A DNA stretch of 64,000 bases from JBAYDV01 sp041672845 (GTDB lineage Bacteria; Bacteroidota; Bacteroidia; Bacteroidales; UBA932): positions 62,001 to 126,000 of the forward strand of contig JBAYYV010000002.1 in NCBI GenBank assembly GCA_041672845.1, read 5' to 3'. The notes under the pieces were generated by a model. That model was not told the origin of the DNA. It worked only from the letters and a program-made list of their open reading frames with translations, and did no database searches. Positions 16,191-25,124 of this stretch are shown here, piece after piece. Position numbers and translations under genes: made by a program. Position 1 is the stretch's first letter. Every line of letters begins with the position of its first letter.

Positions 16191-18605
16191 TTAAAAATCC
16201 TCATTCTCTGTTCTAGAAATAACTTCTTCCTGAAAATCATTAGATAAGTCATTAAAATAATCAGAATAGCCAGCTACTCTGACCATAAGATCTCGATAAT
16301 TTTCTGGATGTTTCTGAGCATCACGTAATGTTTTAGTATCTACTATATTAAACTGTATATGATGTCCCCCTAAAGAAAAATAAGATCTAACTAATTGAGC
16401 TAATTTCTCTATATCAGTATCAGTCTTTAACAAACTCGGAAGAAATCTCATATTTAATAAAGTCCCAGCACATTTAGTTTGATCTAATTTACCTAGCGAT
16501 TTAACTACAGAAGTAGGTCCTTGAGTATCACATCCTTGCTGAGGTGATGTGCCATCTGAAATAGATATATTAGCTAAACGACCATTAGCAGAAGCACCTA
16601 ACATTTGACCAAAATAAATATGGCAAGTAGTAGAAAGCATATCCATTCTAAAGAACCCTCCTTTTATATTAGGAATACCATCTATAGAATCATATAAATC
16701 ATTAAATACTCTTACTGCTAAATCATCTGCATAATCATCATCATTACCAAAGAATGAAGTATTATGAATAATGTATTGTCTTTCTACAGTATTATTATCA
16801 AAATTAGTAGCTATCATCTTAAGCATCTGATCCATAGTATAATTCTTTTCCTCGAATACATGTTTCTTAAAAGCAGACAAACTATCTGTAATAGTTCCTA
16901 AACCAGTACATTGAATGAAATTATTATTATATCTAGGACCTGCATCATAATAATCTTTACCTTTAGAAATACAGTCATCTATTAACACTGAAAGGAAAGT
17001 AGCAGGAGTATATCTTGCAAACATACAATCAATATAATTAGAGACTTTTATCTTTTCATTAATAACATATTGAAGTTGTTTCAAAAATGCAGCATATACA
17101 TCTTCGAAAGTTTTAAAATTAAGAGGATCTCCAGTTTTTATAGATATTTGTTCATTAGTTAATGGGTCTACCCCATTATTCAATGCTAATTCTAATAACT
17201 TAGGGGTATTTAAATATCCAGTTAATACATAAGCCTCTTTACCAAAAGCTCCTGTCTCGATACATCCACTACATCCACCTTCACGAGCATCTTCTAAAGA
17301 TTTACCCATATTTACCATTTCTTTAATATAAACATCAGGGTTAAAAATAGAAGGATAACCATATCCTAAACGAATAACCTTACATGCTTCTTTTAAGAAA
17401 TGTTCTGATGTTCTATCTGCTATATGAACTGATAAACCTGGCTGAAGTATATGTAACTCAGCTAATACTTCTAAGAATATATATGACACTTCATTTTCAC
17501 CAGCATCACCTGTTTTAGTAACACCACCTATATTAATATTAGTAAAATCATTATAAGTACCACTTTCCTTAGCAGTAACACCTACTTTAGGAGGAGCAGG
17601 ATGATTGTTTATTTTAATAAAGAAACACTCTACATATTCTTTAGCTTGATCTCTAGTAAGAGTCCCTTTCATTATTTCTTTTTCATAGAAAGGAGCTAGA
17701 TGTTGATCAAAATGTCCAGGATTCATAGCATCCCAACCATTCAATTCTAATATAGTACCTAAATGGCAGAACCAATAAAGCTGAATAGCTTCACGAAAAG
17801 TATCAGGTTTCTGTGCAGGAATCTTTAAACAAATTCTCTTAATTTCTTTTAATTCCACTATTCTGGTTTCTAATTTTTCTTTTTGATTAGCATCTATGCT
17901 TTTAGAAGCGCCTTTAGAAAGTAAAAATTGTTTTTCTTCTATTTGTCGCTGAGCTTCTTCTGCATATCTTTCTCCTAAACGAATAATAGCATCACAAGAC
18001 ACAAGCATAGCATTAAGTTCATCTTGTTTGAAAGTCGCTTCAGGATCATTGATAAAATCTAACTTAGCTAATGCAGTATCTATTTTCTTTTTAAAACCAT
18101 TAATACCTAACTTATACATCTTACCATCTAAAGCTGTATGACCAGGAGCTCTCTGTTCCATAAACTCTGTAAATACACCAGCTTGATATAAATCTTTCCA
18201 AGATTTAGGTACATGTTTAAATACTTTTTCCTTCTGAGTTTTACCTTTCCAGTAAGGAATTACTTTTTCCTTATAAGTCTGTATATCTTCATCACTTATA
18301 TAATAATTCTGTTTTTCTCTACTTCTTAATACTTCAAAATCTTCTACTGTATGACAATTCAATTCTGGGAATGTAGAAACACTTTTAGGCTTTTCTCCTC
18401 TCTCTCCTACTATCAATTCATCATCACCTAAATATATTTTTTTCTTATCACATAAATTGTAGAAATTCTTAGCGCGAAATAATGGTGTAGAAAATTTACC
18501 ATAATTTTCTTGGTAAAATTCGGTTTCTAATAAAGCTCTTTCAATACTCAAACTAGGTTTAGCATTTACTGACTCTTCTTTTAATTTATATACTCTGTCT
18601 GTCAT
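16191..18605 (-). CDS. hypD: Glycyl-radical enzyme, probably trans-4-hydroxy-L-proline dehydratase
   Basis: 804 residues. Glycyl-radical motif VRVAGYSDYF with Gly779, active-site Cys448 followed by Glu450 (GCSGCIETGAFGKEAYVLTG). Cys-x-Glu is the dehydratase/lyase signature; pyruvate formate-lyase has Cys-Cys. N-terminal LKEESVNAKPSLSIERALL, ELIVGERGEKP and FTEFMEQRAPGHT (His156) resemble, from memory, the C. difficile hydroxyproline dehydratase HypD, which makes pyrroline-5-carboxylate for ProC. No proC is in this window. Other dehydratase-type substrates (glycerol, propanediol, choline) are less likely given the sequence around Cys448, but biochemical identity is inferred. A strictly anaerobic enzyme. 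First gene of a two-gene operon with the activase. Confidence 0.75.
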   Translation of the reverse strand: MTDRVYKLKEESVNAKPSLSIERALLETEFYQENYGKFSTPLFRAKNFYNLCDKKKIYLGDDELIVGERGEKPKSVSTFPELNCHTVEDFEVLRSREKQNYYISDEDIQTYKEKVIPYWKGKTQKEKVFKHVPKSWKDLYQAGVFTEFMEQRAPGHTALDGKMYKLGINGFKKKIDTALAKLDFINDPEATFKQDELNAMLVSCDAIIRLGERYAEEAQRQIEEKQFLLSKGASKSIDANQKEKLETRIVELKEIKRICLKIPAQKPDTFREAIQLYWFCHLGTILELNGWDAMNPGHFDQHLAPFYEKEIMKGTLTRDQAKEYVECFFIKINNHPAPPKVGVTAKESGTYNDFTNINIGGVTKTGDAGENEVSYIFLEVLAELHILQPGLSVHIADRTSEHFLKEACKVIRLGYGYPSIFNPDVYIKEMVNMGKSLEDAREGGCSGCIETGAFGKEAYVLTGYLNTPKLLELALNNGVDPLTNEQISIKTGDPLNFKTFEDVYAAFLKQLQYVINEKIKVSNYIDCMFARYTPATFLSVLIDDCISKGKDYYDAGPRYNNNFIQCTGLGTITDSLSAFKKHVFEEKNYTMDQMLKMIATNFDNNTVERQYIIHNTSFFGNDDDYADDLAVRVFNDLYDSIDGIPNIKGGFFRMDMLSTTCHIYFGQMLGASANGRLANISISDGTSPQQGCDTQGPTSVVKSLGKLDQTKCAGTLLNMRFLPSLLKTDTDIEKLAQLVRSYFSLGGHHIQFNIVDTKTLRDAQKHPENYRDLMVRVAGYSDYFNDLSNDFQEEVISRTENEDF

Positions 18606-18993
18606 TTTATTAATTTTATTAATTTTCTAAATTCTAGATGCTTACATAAGTTTTTATAATTTATTAAATTACTTATTTTACTTAAAATTAGTAAATGTTT
18701 ATAACAATTATTTTAATAAAAAATTTATAAGCACCTCTTCATTTAAATATATCTTAAACATTTAGAAAGCAATATGAAAATATTAGCATATGATAATTAT
18801 GCTAAATAAAAAAGGGAACATTTGTTTTCACAAATGTAAATTCAAATAATAATACAAGAATATAAACCACGACCTGGTTTATGATAGATATTTAATATGA
18901 AGTTGTATTCTTCCATAATCAATAATTTCTTTGTCAACAAAGTTAGTATATTTTTAAAAACAACAAATTATTATTACTTATTATTTTATCTTT
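18606..18993 (-). promoter_or_regulatory. Hairpin-rich leader of the glycyl-radical operon
   Basis: A 388-base gene-free stretch with three inverted repeats: TTAGCATA/TATGCTAA (18783-18805, perfect 8-bp arms), ACATTTG/CAAATGT (18818-18837, perfect 7-bp arms) and ATAAACCA/TGGTTTAT (18862-18882, perfect 8-bp arms). With the promoter at 18938-18967 the mRNA leader would be about 325 bases and carry all three. The middle repeat also contains a TAnnTTTG match on minus (18838-18831), so it could be an operator over an alternative promoter. Function is unproven; no known riboswitch recognised. Confidence 0.5.
18938..18967 (-). promoter_or_regulatory. Promoter of the glycyl-radical operon
   Basis: On minus: TTTG (18967-18964), 18 bases, TAACTTTG (18945-18938). 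Same spacing as the rplP promoter. Divergent to the DUF4294 gene. Confidence 0.6.
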
Positions 18994-18994
18994 G
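18987..18994 (+). promoter_or_regulatory. -7 element for the DUF4294 gene
   Basis: TATCTTTG ending at 18994, only 5 bases before the ATG at 19000. If used, the mRNA would be almost leaderless and the GTG at 18994 could not be the start. Confidence 0.5.
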
Positions 18995-18999
18995 TGAAT

Positions 19000-19764
19000 A
19001 TGATATATCAAAAACATATATATTTTTCTTTTTTACTTTTAATATTCATTTTTTTTACTAAAGGTTCTTTTGCTCAGATTACTATTGAAAAAACTCATAA
19101 CAAAGATGCTTATTATGAGAATCACATTATGCAATTTTTCGTAGACGAGAATAAAGACACTGTCTTTATAAGTAACATACCTCCTACATATATTCGTCCC
19201 AAATTAACTGGAAAAGAAAAACGTAACTGGAGAAAATACTACAAAATGATATATAACTTTTCTAAAACTTATCCTTACGCTTTACTTGCAAGAGAATCCA
19301 TGAATAAAGCAGACAATCATATATTGGAAAACCATTTAACTGGTCTAAATAAAGAATCGTACTTAAAAGAGTATCAAAAAAAACTTTTTAATAAATATGG
19401 ACATCATTTAAGACATCTAACTTTTTCACAAGGTAAAATGTTATTAAGACTTATAGATAGAGAATTAGGAATAACAGCTTACTATGTAGTCAAAATGTAT
19501 AGAGGTACTATTTCAGCTGGGTTTTGGCAAGGAGTAGCTCGAATCGTAGGTTCAGATATGAAAAAACCTTATGATAAATTCGGGCATGATAAAGAATTAG
19601 AAAGAATAGTAAAAATCTATCAGAAAGGAGAATTCGACGCCTTATATTATTCTATTTTTCACAAATCCCCTACAGAACCTCCCATTGAATCGAAATATCA
19701 TTATCCGCAGAATCCAAAAAATAATATAAATACTATTCAAAAGGCCAAAAATCAAAAGAAATAA
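19000..19764 (+). CDS. DUF4294 exported protein
   Basis: 254 residues from the ATG at 19000 (an in-frame GTG at 18994 overlaps a promoter element and is disfavoured). N-terminal signal peptide with a very hydrophobic core (IYFSFLLLIFIFF) and likely cleavage after GSFAQ. The DUF4294 core runs from about residue 60 to 220 (RNWRKYYKMIYNFSKTYPYA, KLFNKYGHHLRHLTFSQGKML, LGITAYYVVKMYRGTISAGFW). The family is Bacteroidota-specific with no known function. Periplasmic or outer-membrane location is inferred. The C-terminus is Asn/Lys-rich. Convergent with the LpxH-like gene, 21 bases apart. Confidence 0.8.
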   Translation: MIYQKHIYFSFLLLIFIFFTKGSFAQITIEKTHNKDAYYENHIMQFFVDENKDTVFISNIPPTYIRPKLTGKEKRNWRKYYKMIYNFSKTYPYALLARESMNKADNHILENHLTGLNKESYLKEYQKKLFNKYGHHLRHLTFSQGKMLLRLIDRELGITAYYVVKMYRGTISAGFWQGVARIVGSDMKKPYDKFGHDKELERIVKIYQKGEFDALYYSIFHKSPTEPPIESKYHYPQNPKNNINTIQKAKNQKK

Positions 19765-19785
19765 ATACCCTTGTTAACAAAGAAA

Positions 19786-20550
19786 CTACTCGTATTTTTT
19801 CCGAAAAATTTTATTACCATCGAAAACCAAGTAATCGAAATGATTCAACCATTCTCCTAAAATATGTAGATAAGAACCTGACGGCAATTCCATAGATGTA
19901 GGAACATGAAAATGGCCAAATATATAATGATCAATATGCACCTTGCTTTTTTTCTCAAAATCTAAGACATATTTATATATCGGTTCTTCTTTCCCCTTAA
20001 ATAGATATTTTGGAGAAGTTATATCTCCAGAAGTTTTAGCTAATCGAGAAGAACGAGACCAATTATAACCTAAAGCCATAGACCAACGAGGATGTATGGC
20101 TGAAAAACAAACTTGTAAAAAACGATTATTAAACATCCATTTAAGAAATTTGTATCCCCAGTTATTGTCGCCAAGACCGTCACCATGACCTATGCAAAAA
20201 GTCTGACCAGCAATGTTTAAAACGTGTGGCTGACCTCTAAGAATTTTCATTCCGATTTCATCCTCGAAATAGCCATAAGCCCACACATCATGATTTCCAG
20301 GAACAAAATAAAGTTTGACTCCTTTATCAGAAAGCTTTGCCAATTCGCCTAAAGTCCTTACGAAACCTTTAGGAATAACATATTTATACTCATACCAATA
20401 ATCAAATATATCTCCTAAAAAATATATTGAATGGATATCATCAGGTAAAGACGCCAAAAATTTTGCAAACTTTTTTTCACGAGCTGCATAATCCCCGAAT
20501 CTTAAACCAAGATGTACATCGGCTATAAATATGTATTTATTTTTAATCAA
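19786..20550 (-). CDS. LpxH-like metallophosphoesterase
   Basis: 254-residue calcineurin-like phosphoesterase with all family metal motifs: DVHLG near residue 10, GDIFDYW near 46, GNHD near 86, GHGDGLGD near 122 and GHFH near 213. The family includes LpxH, which hydrolyses UDP-2,3-diacylglucosamine in lipid A synthesis, a likely role since the other genes of this operon also serve the envelope. The start is a TTG directly after the uppP TAA stop (TAATTG, no gap), so translation is probably coupled. Could also be another UDP-sugar hydrolase. Confidence 0.75.
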   Translation of the reverse strand: MIKNKYIFIADVHLGLRFGDYAAREKKFAKFLASLPDDIHSIYFLGDIFDYWYEYKYVIPKGFVRTLGELAKLSDKGVKLYFVPGNHDVWAYGYFEDEIGMKILRGQPHVLNIAGQTFCIGHGDGLGDNNWGYKFLKWMFNNRFLQVCFSAIHPRWSMALGYNWSRSSRLAKTSGDITSPKYLFKGKEEPIYKYVLDFEKKSKVHIDHYIFGHFHVPTSMELPSGSYLHILGEWLNHFDYLVFDGNKIFRKKYE

Positions 20551-21360
20551 TTATATAATAGAACTAATAATAATAATCAATGATACGATGGCACAATAAG
20601 CTGAGAAATAAATCAGTTTAGATTTCTTAACTATATTAATCATCCATCTACATGCAAAATATCCTGAAATAAAAGCAGTTAAAGCACCTAATCCTAATGA
20701 AAGAGCAGATATTCCAGAAGCTTCTATCGAGAAATTACCACCTATTAAATCTAGGAATGCTTCACCTAAAATAGGGATAAGAACCATAAGAAATGAGAAC
20801 TGAGCTACTGAAGATTTTTTAACTCCACACATAAGACCTGTAGCTATAGTAGAACCTGATCTAGAAATACCTGGCAATACCGCAAATGCTTGAGCTATTC
20901 CTATAATAATAGCTTCTTTGTATCCTATTTCTTTAGGTTTAATTTTATTAATATCGTGACGTTTTGCTATCATTTCACTAATTAATAATAATACCGCAGT
21001 AATCATAAGCATAAAACCTACGACTTGAATACCTTCTCCAAAAGCAACTTCTACTTTATCTTTAAAAAATACTCCTATAATACCCACTGGAATCATAGAA
21101 ACTAAAATTTTAAATATATATTGAGTTTCTTCATTGTTCTTAAACTTAAAGAATCCACTGAGAAGTTTCCAAATTTCTTTTCTAAAGGCTACGATAGTAC
21201 TACAAACTGTAGCAAAATGTACGATAACCTCAAAACTTAAATTGTCTGATTGTATCCCAAAAAGGGCTTTGCCTATTACTAAATGTCCACTACTACTTAC
21301 TGGCAAAAATTCAGTTAATCCTTGAATCAATCCTAATACGATTGCTTGAAATTCATTCAT
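20551..21360 (-). CDS. uppP: Undecaprenyl-diphosphatase
   Basis: 269-residue membrane protein (BacA family) that recycles the C55 carrier lipid of peptidoglycan and LPS synthesis. The two signature motifs are present: EFLPVSSSGHL at residues 17-27 and PGISRSGSTIATGL near 165. About eight hydrophobic segments. Overlaps the DUF3098 gene by 8 bases. I recall truB following uppP in many Bacteroidota; here the LpxH-like gene takes that place. Confidence 0.95.
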   Translation of the reverse strand: MNEFQAIVLGLIQGLTEFLPVSSSGHLVIGKALFGIQSDNLSFEVIVHFATVCSTIVAFRKEIWKLLSGFFKFKNNEETQYIFKILVSMIPVGIIGVFFKDKVEVAFGEGIQVVGFMLMITAVLLLISEMIAKRHDINKIKPKEIGYKEAIIIGIAQAFAVLPGISRSGSTIATGLMCGVKKSSVAQFSFLMVLIPILGEAFLDLIGGNFSIEASGISALSLGLGALTAFISGYFACRWMINIVKKSKLIYFSAYCAIVSLIIIISSII

Positions 21361-21607
21361 CTTCTGTCTTTTCTTTTGGGCGTTTCATTATAGCATAAAT
21401 CTCCACACCAAATCCTATAATAATAAGTATTGGAGAAAGAGTTAATCTAGAAAAACTAAACATTTTATAATTAAATACATTTGGATCATCTGATCCACCA
21501 CCTATCATAAAGATAAATCCTAGGACGATAATAGATAACCCTATTATCATTATCCTAATATTTTCTTTGGGGACAGCGTGTGAATTATTTTTTATTTCTT
21601 TTTTCAT
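21353..21607 (-). CDS. DUF3098 small membrane protein
   Basis: 84 residues with two transmembrane segments (about 18-37 and 57-73) separated by GGGSDDPNVFNYKMFSFSRLTLSPI, the conserved DUF3098 core. The family is Bacteroidota-restricted and almost always lies between ftsX and uppP, as here (3 bases after ftsX, 8-base overlap with uppP). A cell-envelope or division role is inferred from context only. Confidence 0.85.
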   Translation of the reverse strand: MKKEIKNNSHAVPKENIRIMIIGLSIIVLGFIFMIGGGSDDPNVFNYKMFSFSRLTLSPILIIIGFGVEIYAIMKRPKEKTEDE

Positions 21608-21610
21608 ATG

Positions 21611-22501
21611 TTAATAATATAATTCGTCGTTTGTTAGAGATATTAGTTTCCTGACTATTCGTGCAGTAGAAATCATGCATATTATTATCCCGATAAGTAT
21701 TACTGATATAAATACATAAAATATCAAAGTGACATCTAACATAGCAAATAGTTGATTAAATTCGTTTCGTATTAAATAAAACACAGCTGTCAAACCTAAT
21801 ACTGCTACTAATCCCGAAATCAAACCCTGAAAAAATGCTTGTAATACAAAAGGTCCTATAATAAATGATTTAGTAGCTCCTACTAATCTCATAGTATGAA
21901 TCGTAAACCTCTTGGAATATACATTTAATCTAACTGTATTGTTTATAAGAACTACTGAAATAAATAATAACAGAGCTATAAAGATAGCAAACACTATCCC
22001 TATTTTTTCAAGATTAGTATTAAGTAAATCTATTAAAGATTCTTGATACACTACATCTTCTACTATAGGAATAGCTAATAATTCTCCTTCTATATATATT
22101 AATGAGTCAGTAGAAATATAATCAGCATTTATCTGTAAATCTAAAGAAATAGGGATAGGATTAGATTCAAACACATCTAAGAAATCCTCCCCCAACATCT
22201 TTTTCATTTCCTTTACACCATCTGCTTTAGATATATATTTAATATTTTTTATATATTTTTTTTTCTGTAAAACATTAATAAGCGAATCAGCATCAGATTC
22301 AGCAGATTCTACCGTTAAAACAGCACTTACTACTATATTCTCCTTGAAATAATTGGAAACTTTACGAGCATTAACTATTATTATTCCACTTATACCGACT
22401 AGGAATAACACTAGACTAATACTAATGACAGAAGATAGATAAGATCGAATCAATCTTCCATATAATATGTTATTATCTTTCTTTTTCACAATTAAATTCA
22501 C
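21611..22501 (-). CDS. ftsX: Cell-division permease FtsX
   Basis: 296 residues in the FtsX arrangement: one N-terminal transmembrane segment (about 25-47), a periplasmic domain (about 50-165) with KYISKADGVKEMKKMLGEDF, then three segments (about 170-195, 215-240, 260-285). Works with the ATPase FtsE to control septal peptidoglycan hydrolases. ftsE is not nearby, which is usual in this phylum. First gene of ftsX–DUF3098–uppP–lpxH-like. Confidence 0.9.
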   Translation of the reverse strand: MNLIVKKKDNNILYGRLIRSYLSSVISISLVLFLVGISGIIIVNARKVSNYFKENIVVSAVLTVESAESDADSLINVLQKKKYIKNIKYISKADGVKEMKKMLGEDFLDVFESNPIPISLDLQINADYISTDSLIYIEGELLAIPIVEDVVYQESLIDLLNTNLEKIGIVFAIFIALLLFISVVLINNTVRLNVYSKRFTIHTMRLVGATKSFIIGPFVLQAFFQGLISGLVAVLGLTAVFYLIRNEFNQLFAMLDVTLIFYVFISVILIGIIICMISTARIVRKLISLTNDELYY

Positions 22502-22520
22502 TCTATTTCATACTAAACTT

Positions 22521-22528
22521 CAAAGATA
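22521..22528 (-). promoter_or_regulatory. -7 element for the ftsX operon
   Basis: TATCTTTG on the minus strand, 20 bases upstream of the ftsX ATG. No clear TTTG at -33. Confidence 0.55.
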
Positions 22529-22558
22529 AGTAAATCTACTTATTTTAGAAATTTTTCG

Positions 22559-22566
22559 TATCTTTG
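22559..22566 (+). promoter_or_regulatory. -7 element for the glycogen-synthase-like gene
   Basis: TATCTTTG, 29 bases upstream of the ATG at 22596, divergent from the ftsX promoter 30 bases away. Confidence 0.55.
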
Positions 22567-22595
22567 TATAATGTTAATCCATAAAAATCAATAAG

Positions 22596-23426
22596 ATGAA
22601 AGATCGTAAAAAAGTTTTATTCGTAAATTCTGAAATCTATCCTTATATGTCTGAAACAGAAATTTCTGTTGTAGGAAGATTTCTTCCTCAGGGAATTCAA
22701 GAAAGAGGAAAAGAAATACGCTCTTTTATGCCTAAGTATGGTATAATTAACGAAAGAAGAAATCAACTTCATGAAGTCATTAGACTTTCTGGAATGAATC
22801 TTATAATTAATGAAATTGACAGGCCACTTATCATCAAGGTCTCTTCTATATCTGCTGCTAGAATGCAAGTTTATTTTATCGACAATGATGATTATTTCCA
22901 TAGAAAATTCATATATACAGATACTCATAAGAAACCTTTCAAAGATAATGATGAAAGAGCTATTTTCTTCGCTAAAGGTGTTTTAGAAACTGTTAAAAAA
23001 CTTAGATGGAATCCCGATATTATTCATTGTCAAGGTTGGATTTCTCATATATTACCTCTTTATTTAAAGAAAGCTTATTCAGATGATCCTATTTTTAGCA
23101 AAAGTAAAGTGATACTTTCTTTATATAATGAACATTTGGATATGCCTTTTTCTAACGATTTTTCTAAAAAAATCCTTATAAAAGGTGTGAAACCTAAAGA
23201 TGTTGAAATATTAAAAGAAGCTAATGGCATTAATCTTGCTAAATTAGCTATTAATTATTCAGATGGAATAATCGAAGGTGTGAAAGATCTAAATTCCGAA
23301 TTAACAAATCACATTAAAGAAAGGAAATTAGAAATTCTCCCATATGTGCCTATTGAAAAAAAAGAACACACTTTTGTAGAAAAATATAATGAATTTTACG
23401 ATAAATTTTTATCCGATGCAGATTAA
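22596..23426 (+). CDS. Short glycogen/starch-synthase-like protein (N-terminal GT5 domain only)
   Basis: 276 residues resembling only the N-terminal Rossmann half of glycogen synthase (KVLFVNSEIYPYMSETEISV, VVGRFLPQGIQERGKEIRSF, PDIIHCQGWISHILPLYLKK). Real synthases are ~480 residues and have a K-x-G-G-L ADP-glucose site near residue 15; here that position reads ETEIS and the C-terminal nucleotide-binding domain is missing, so catalysis is doubtful. Similar short proteins occur in Bacteroidales next to a DUF4270 gene, which here overlaps its end by 11 bases. The real function is unknown. Confidence 0.75.
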   Translation: MKDRKKVLFVNSEIYPYMSETEISVVGRFLPQGIQERGKEIRSFMPKYGIINERRNQLHEVIRLSGMNLIINEIDRPLIIKVSSISAARMQVYFIDNDDYFHRKFIYTDTHKKPFKDNDERAIFFAKGVLETVKKLRWNPDIIHCQGWISHILPLYLKKAYSDDPIFSKSKVILSLYNEHLDMPFSNDFSKKILIKGVKPKDVEILKEANGINLAKLAINYSDGIIEGVKDLNSELTNHIKERKLEILPYVPIEKKEHTFVEKYNEFYDKFLSDAD

Positions 23427-24783
23427 AAAATTTAATATTCTCCTATTAAGCAGTTTGATATTATTATCTTCCTGTGTTACTTCCAATAGAGAAACTGGAG
23501 AATCTCTTATCTCAGATGATTATATTCTTAAAGTAGCTACTAAATCTTTTGATATAGATTTAGTTCAAAAAAATGTGGATAGCATTCAAGCTTATTCTAC
23601 TAGTGTTATGTTTTTTGGATATGTTGCTGATAAAACATTCGGTATGACTTCATCCTCATGTTTATCTTATATTACACCTTATAATAATGAAGCTGATTTA
23701 GGTACCGATCCAGAATTTAAATCAGTATTCATAAAACTATATTTTAATAATTCATTAACTTATGATGATCACTCTAAAGGAGTAGCTCAAAACATATACA
23801 TATATGAATTAGATGAAGCTATAGACTCCACTAAGATGTTTAATACTTCTTATGATTTATCTACTTTAAAGAAACATCTTATTAGTAAAGGTTCTCCTGT
23901 ATATTATGGAGAAGATACTCTTAAAGTATATCTTTCTGATGACTTCGGTAAAGAATTACTAACTGTCACCACAGACGAATTTTCTGACTATTATGCATTT
24001 AAGAAAAAAATTCATGGCTTATACATTTCCACTGACACTCCTGAAACAGCTACCTCAGGTGGGAGAATGAATTATATTCCTATGACATCATCTAAAATAT
24101 GCGTAAGTTATAAATTAACTGATGTAGACCGAGATAAAAAAGATTATGATACCACTGAATTCTTTAATTTTGGAGTATCATCTGCGATTAATCTTGTAAA
24201 AAGTGAATCCACTAAATTAATAGATAAACCACTTTCAAATAAATTATACATAGAAAATTCCGTGGGTATAAAACCTTATATATCCGCCATATCTCTTAAA
24301 CGACAATTAAACAAATGGATTAATAGTATGGGGTATCAAGATAAAAAGATTCTTATATCTAGAGCTACTATGACTTTACCATTAGAAATGCCCGCGGATT
24401 ATACTGACTTAGATAAGAAATACCCATTGTATTTATATCCTGCTAAATTAGAAATAAATGATTCTACTAATGTTAAATATTTTTCATTATTATCTGAAAT
24501 ATATAATAGTTCAAATGTAGGAAAGATAAATCGTTCACATCTTTATTATAAATCTGATTTTACAGATTATTTTCAACAATTAGTTCTTATGGATTCTACA
24601 GCTATTAAAGATACTAACGATCTTTGGATTATGCCAGTTTATTATACGGAGATCTCTTCTGTAGATTACTATGAAATAGACTTAATAAATGTACAGAGAG
24701 GTGAAATTAATAGTATAAGAGCTGATAAAAAACCTACTATAGACTTCGTATATTCTATATACGAAGAAAGTGAAACTAACTAA
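23416..24783 (+). CDS. DUF4270 lipoprotein
   Basis: 455 residues from the ATG at 23416, chosen because it gives a lipoprotein signal peptide (MQIKKFNILLLSSLILLSSC); an upstream in-frame ATG would deepen the overlap with the previous gene. Lipidated Cys at residue 20. The body is beta-rich with YLSDDFGKELL, GLYISTDTPE and KLYIENSVGIKPYISA, matching the Bacteroidota family DUF4270. Probably an outer-membrane-anchored surface or periplasmic protein; function unknown. It overlaps the glycogen-synthase-like gene by 11 bases. Confidence 0.8.
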   Translation: MQIKKFNILLLSSLILLSSCVTSNRETGESLISDDYILKVATKSFDIDLVQKNVDSIQAYSTSVMFFGYVADKTFGMTSSSCLSYITPYNNEADLGTDPEFKSVFIKLYFNNSLTYDDHSKGVAQNIYIYELDEAIDSTKMFNTSYDLSTLKKHLISKGSPVYYGEDTLKVYLSDDFGKELLTVTTDEFSDYYAFKKKIHGLYISTDTPETATSGGRMNYIPMTSSKICVSYKLTDVDRDKKDYDTTEFFNFGVSSAINLVKSESTKLIDKPLSNKLYIENSVGIKPYISAISLKRQLNKWINSMGYQDKKILISRATMTLPLEMPADYTDLDKKYPLYLYPAKLEINDSTNVKYFSLLSEIYNSSNVGKINRSHLYYKSDFTDYFQQLVLMDSTAIKDTNDLWIMPVYYTEISSVDYYEIDLINVQRGEINSIRADKKPTIDFVYSIYEESETN

Positions 24784-24821
24784 TACTAGAAAATATATAT
24801 TCCGTAACATATAGACATAAT

Positions 24822-24871
24822 AAATGGCTTCACTTTAGATAATTATCTAAAATAAAGCCATTTATTTTTTT
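24822..24871 (+). terminator. Terminator after the DUF4270 gene
   Basis: Outer stem 24822-24830 with 24855-24863, an inner palindrome (TTTAGATAATTATCTAAA), then a T-run to 24871. May also stop acpP transcription from the other side. Confidence 0.85.
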
Positions 24872-24884
24872 GTATCTTTTTCGA

Positions 24885-25124
24885 TTATTTATTTAATGCT
24901 TTTTCAATATAAGAGATAGCATTACCTACTGTTCCTATTTTTTCTGCATCATTTTCAGGGATAGTAATATCGAAAACTTTTTCGAATTTTAGAATTAATT
25001 CTACAGTATCTAAAGAGTCAGCTCCTAGATCATTTGTGAAACTAGCTGTAGGTGTAACTTCATTTTCATCAACGCCAAGTTTATCTACTATAATAGCTTT
25101 AACTTTATTAGCAATATCTGTCAT
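24885..25124 (-). CDS. acpP: Acyl carrier protein
   Basis: 79 residues, acidic, with the phosphopantetheine site Ser37 in the GADSLDTVEL motif. Carries acyl chains in fatty-acid synthesis. Usually followed by fabF; here a terminator follows and the next gene is convergent, so it is monocistronic. Divergent from purN, an arrangement I recall from other Bacteroidales. Confidence 0.97.
   Translation of the reverse strand: MTDIANKVKAIIVDKLGVDENEVTPTASFTNDLGADSLDTVELILKFEKVFDITIPENDAEKIGTVGNAISYIEKALNK

Noticed and set aside
16191..18605. Pyruvate formate-lyase annotation for the glycyl-radical enzyme
   Set aside because: The active site has a single Cys followed by x-Glu, not the adjacent Cys pair of PFL, and the activase has extra ferredoxin clusters.
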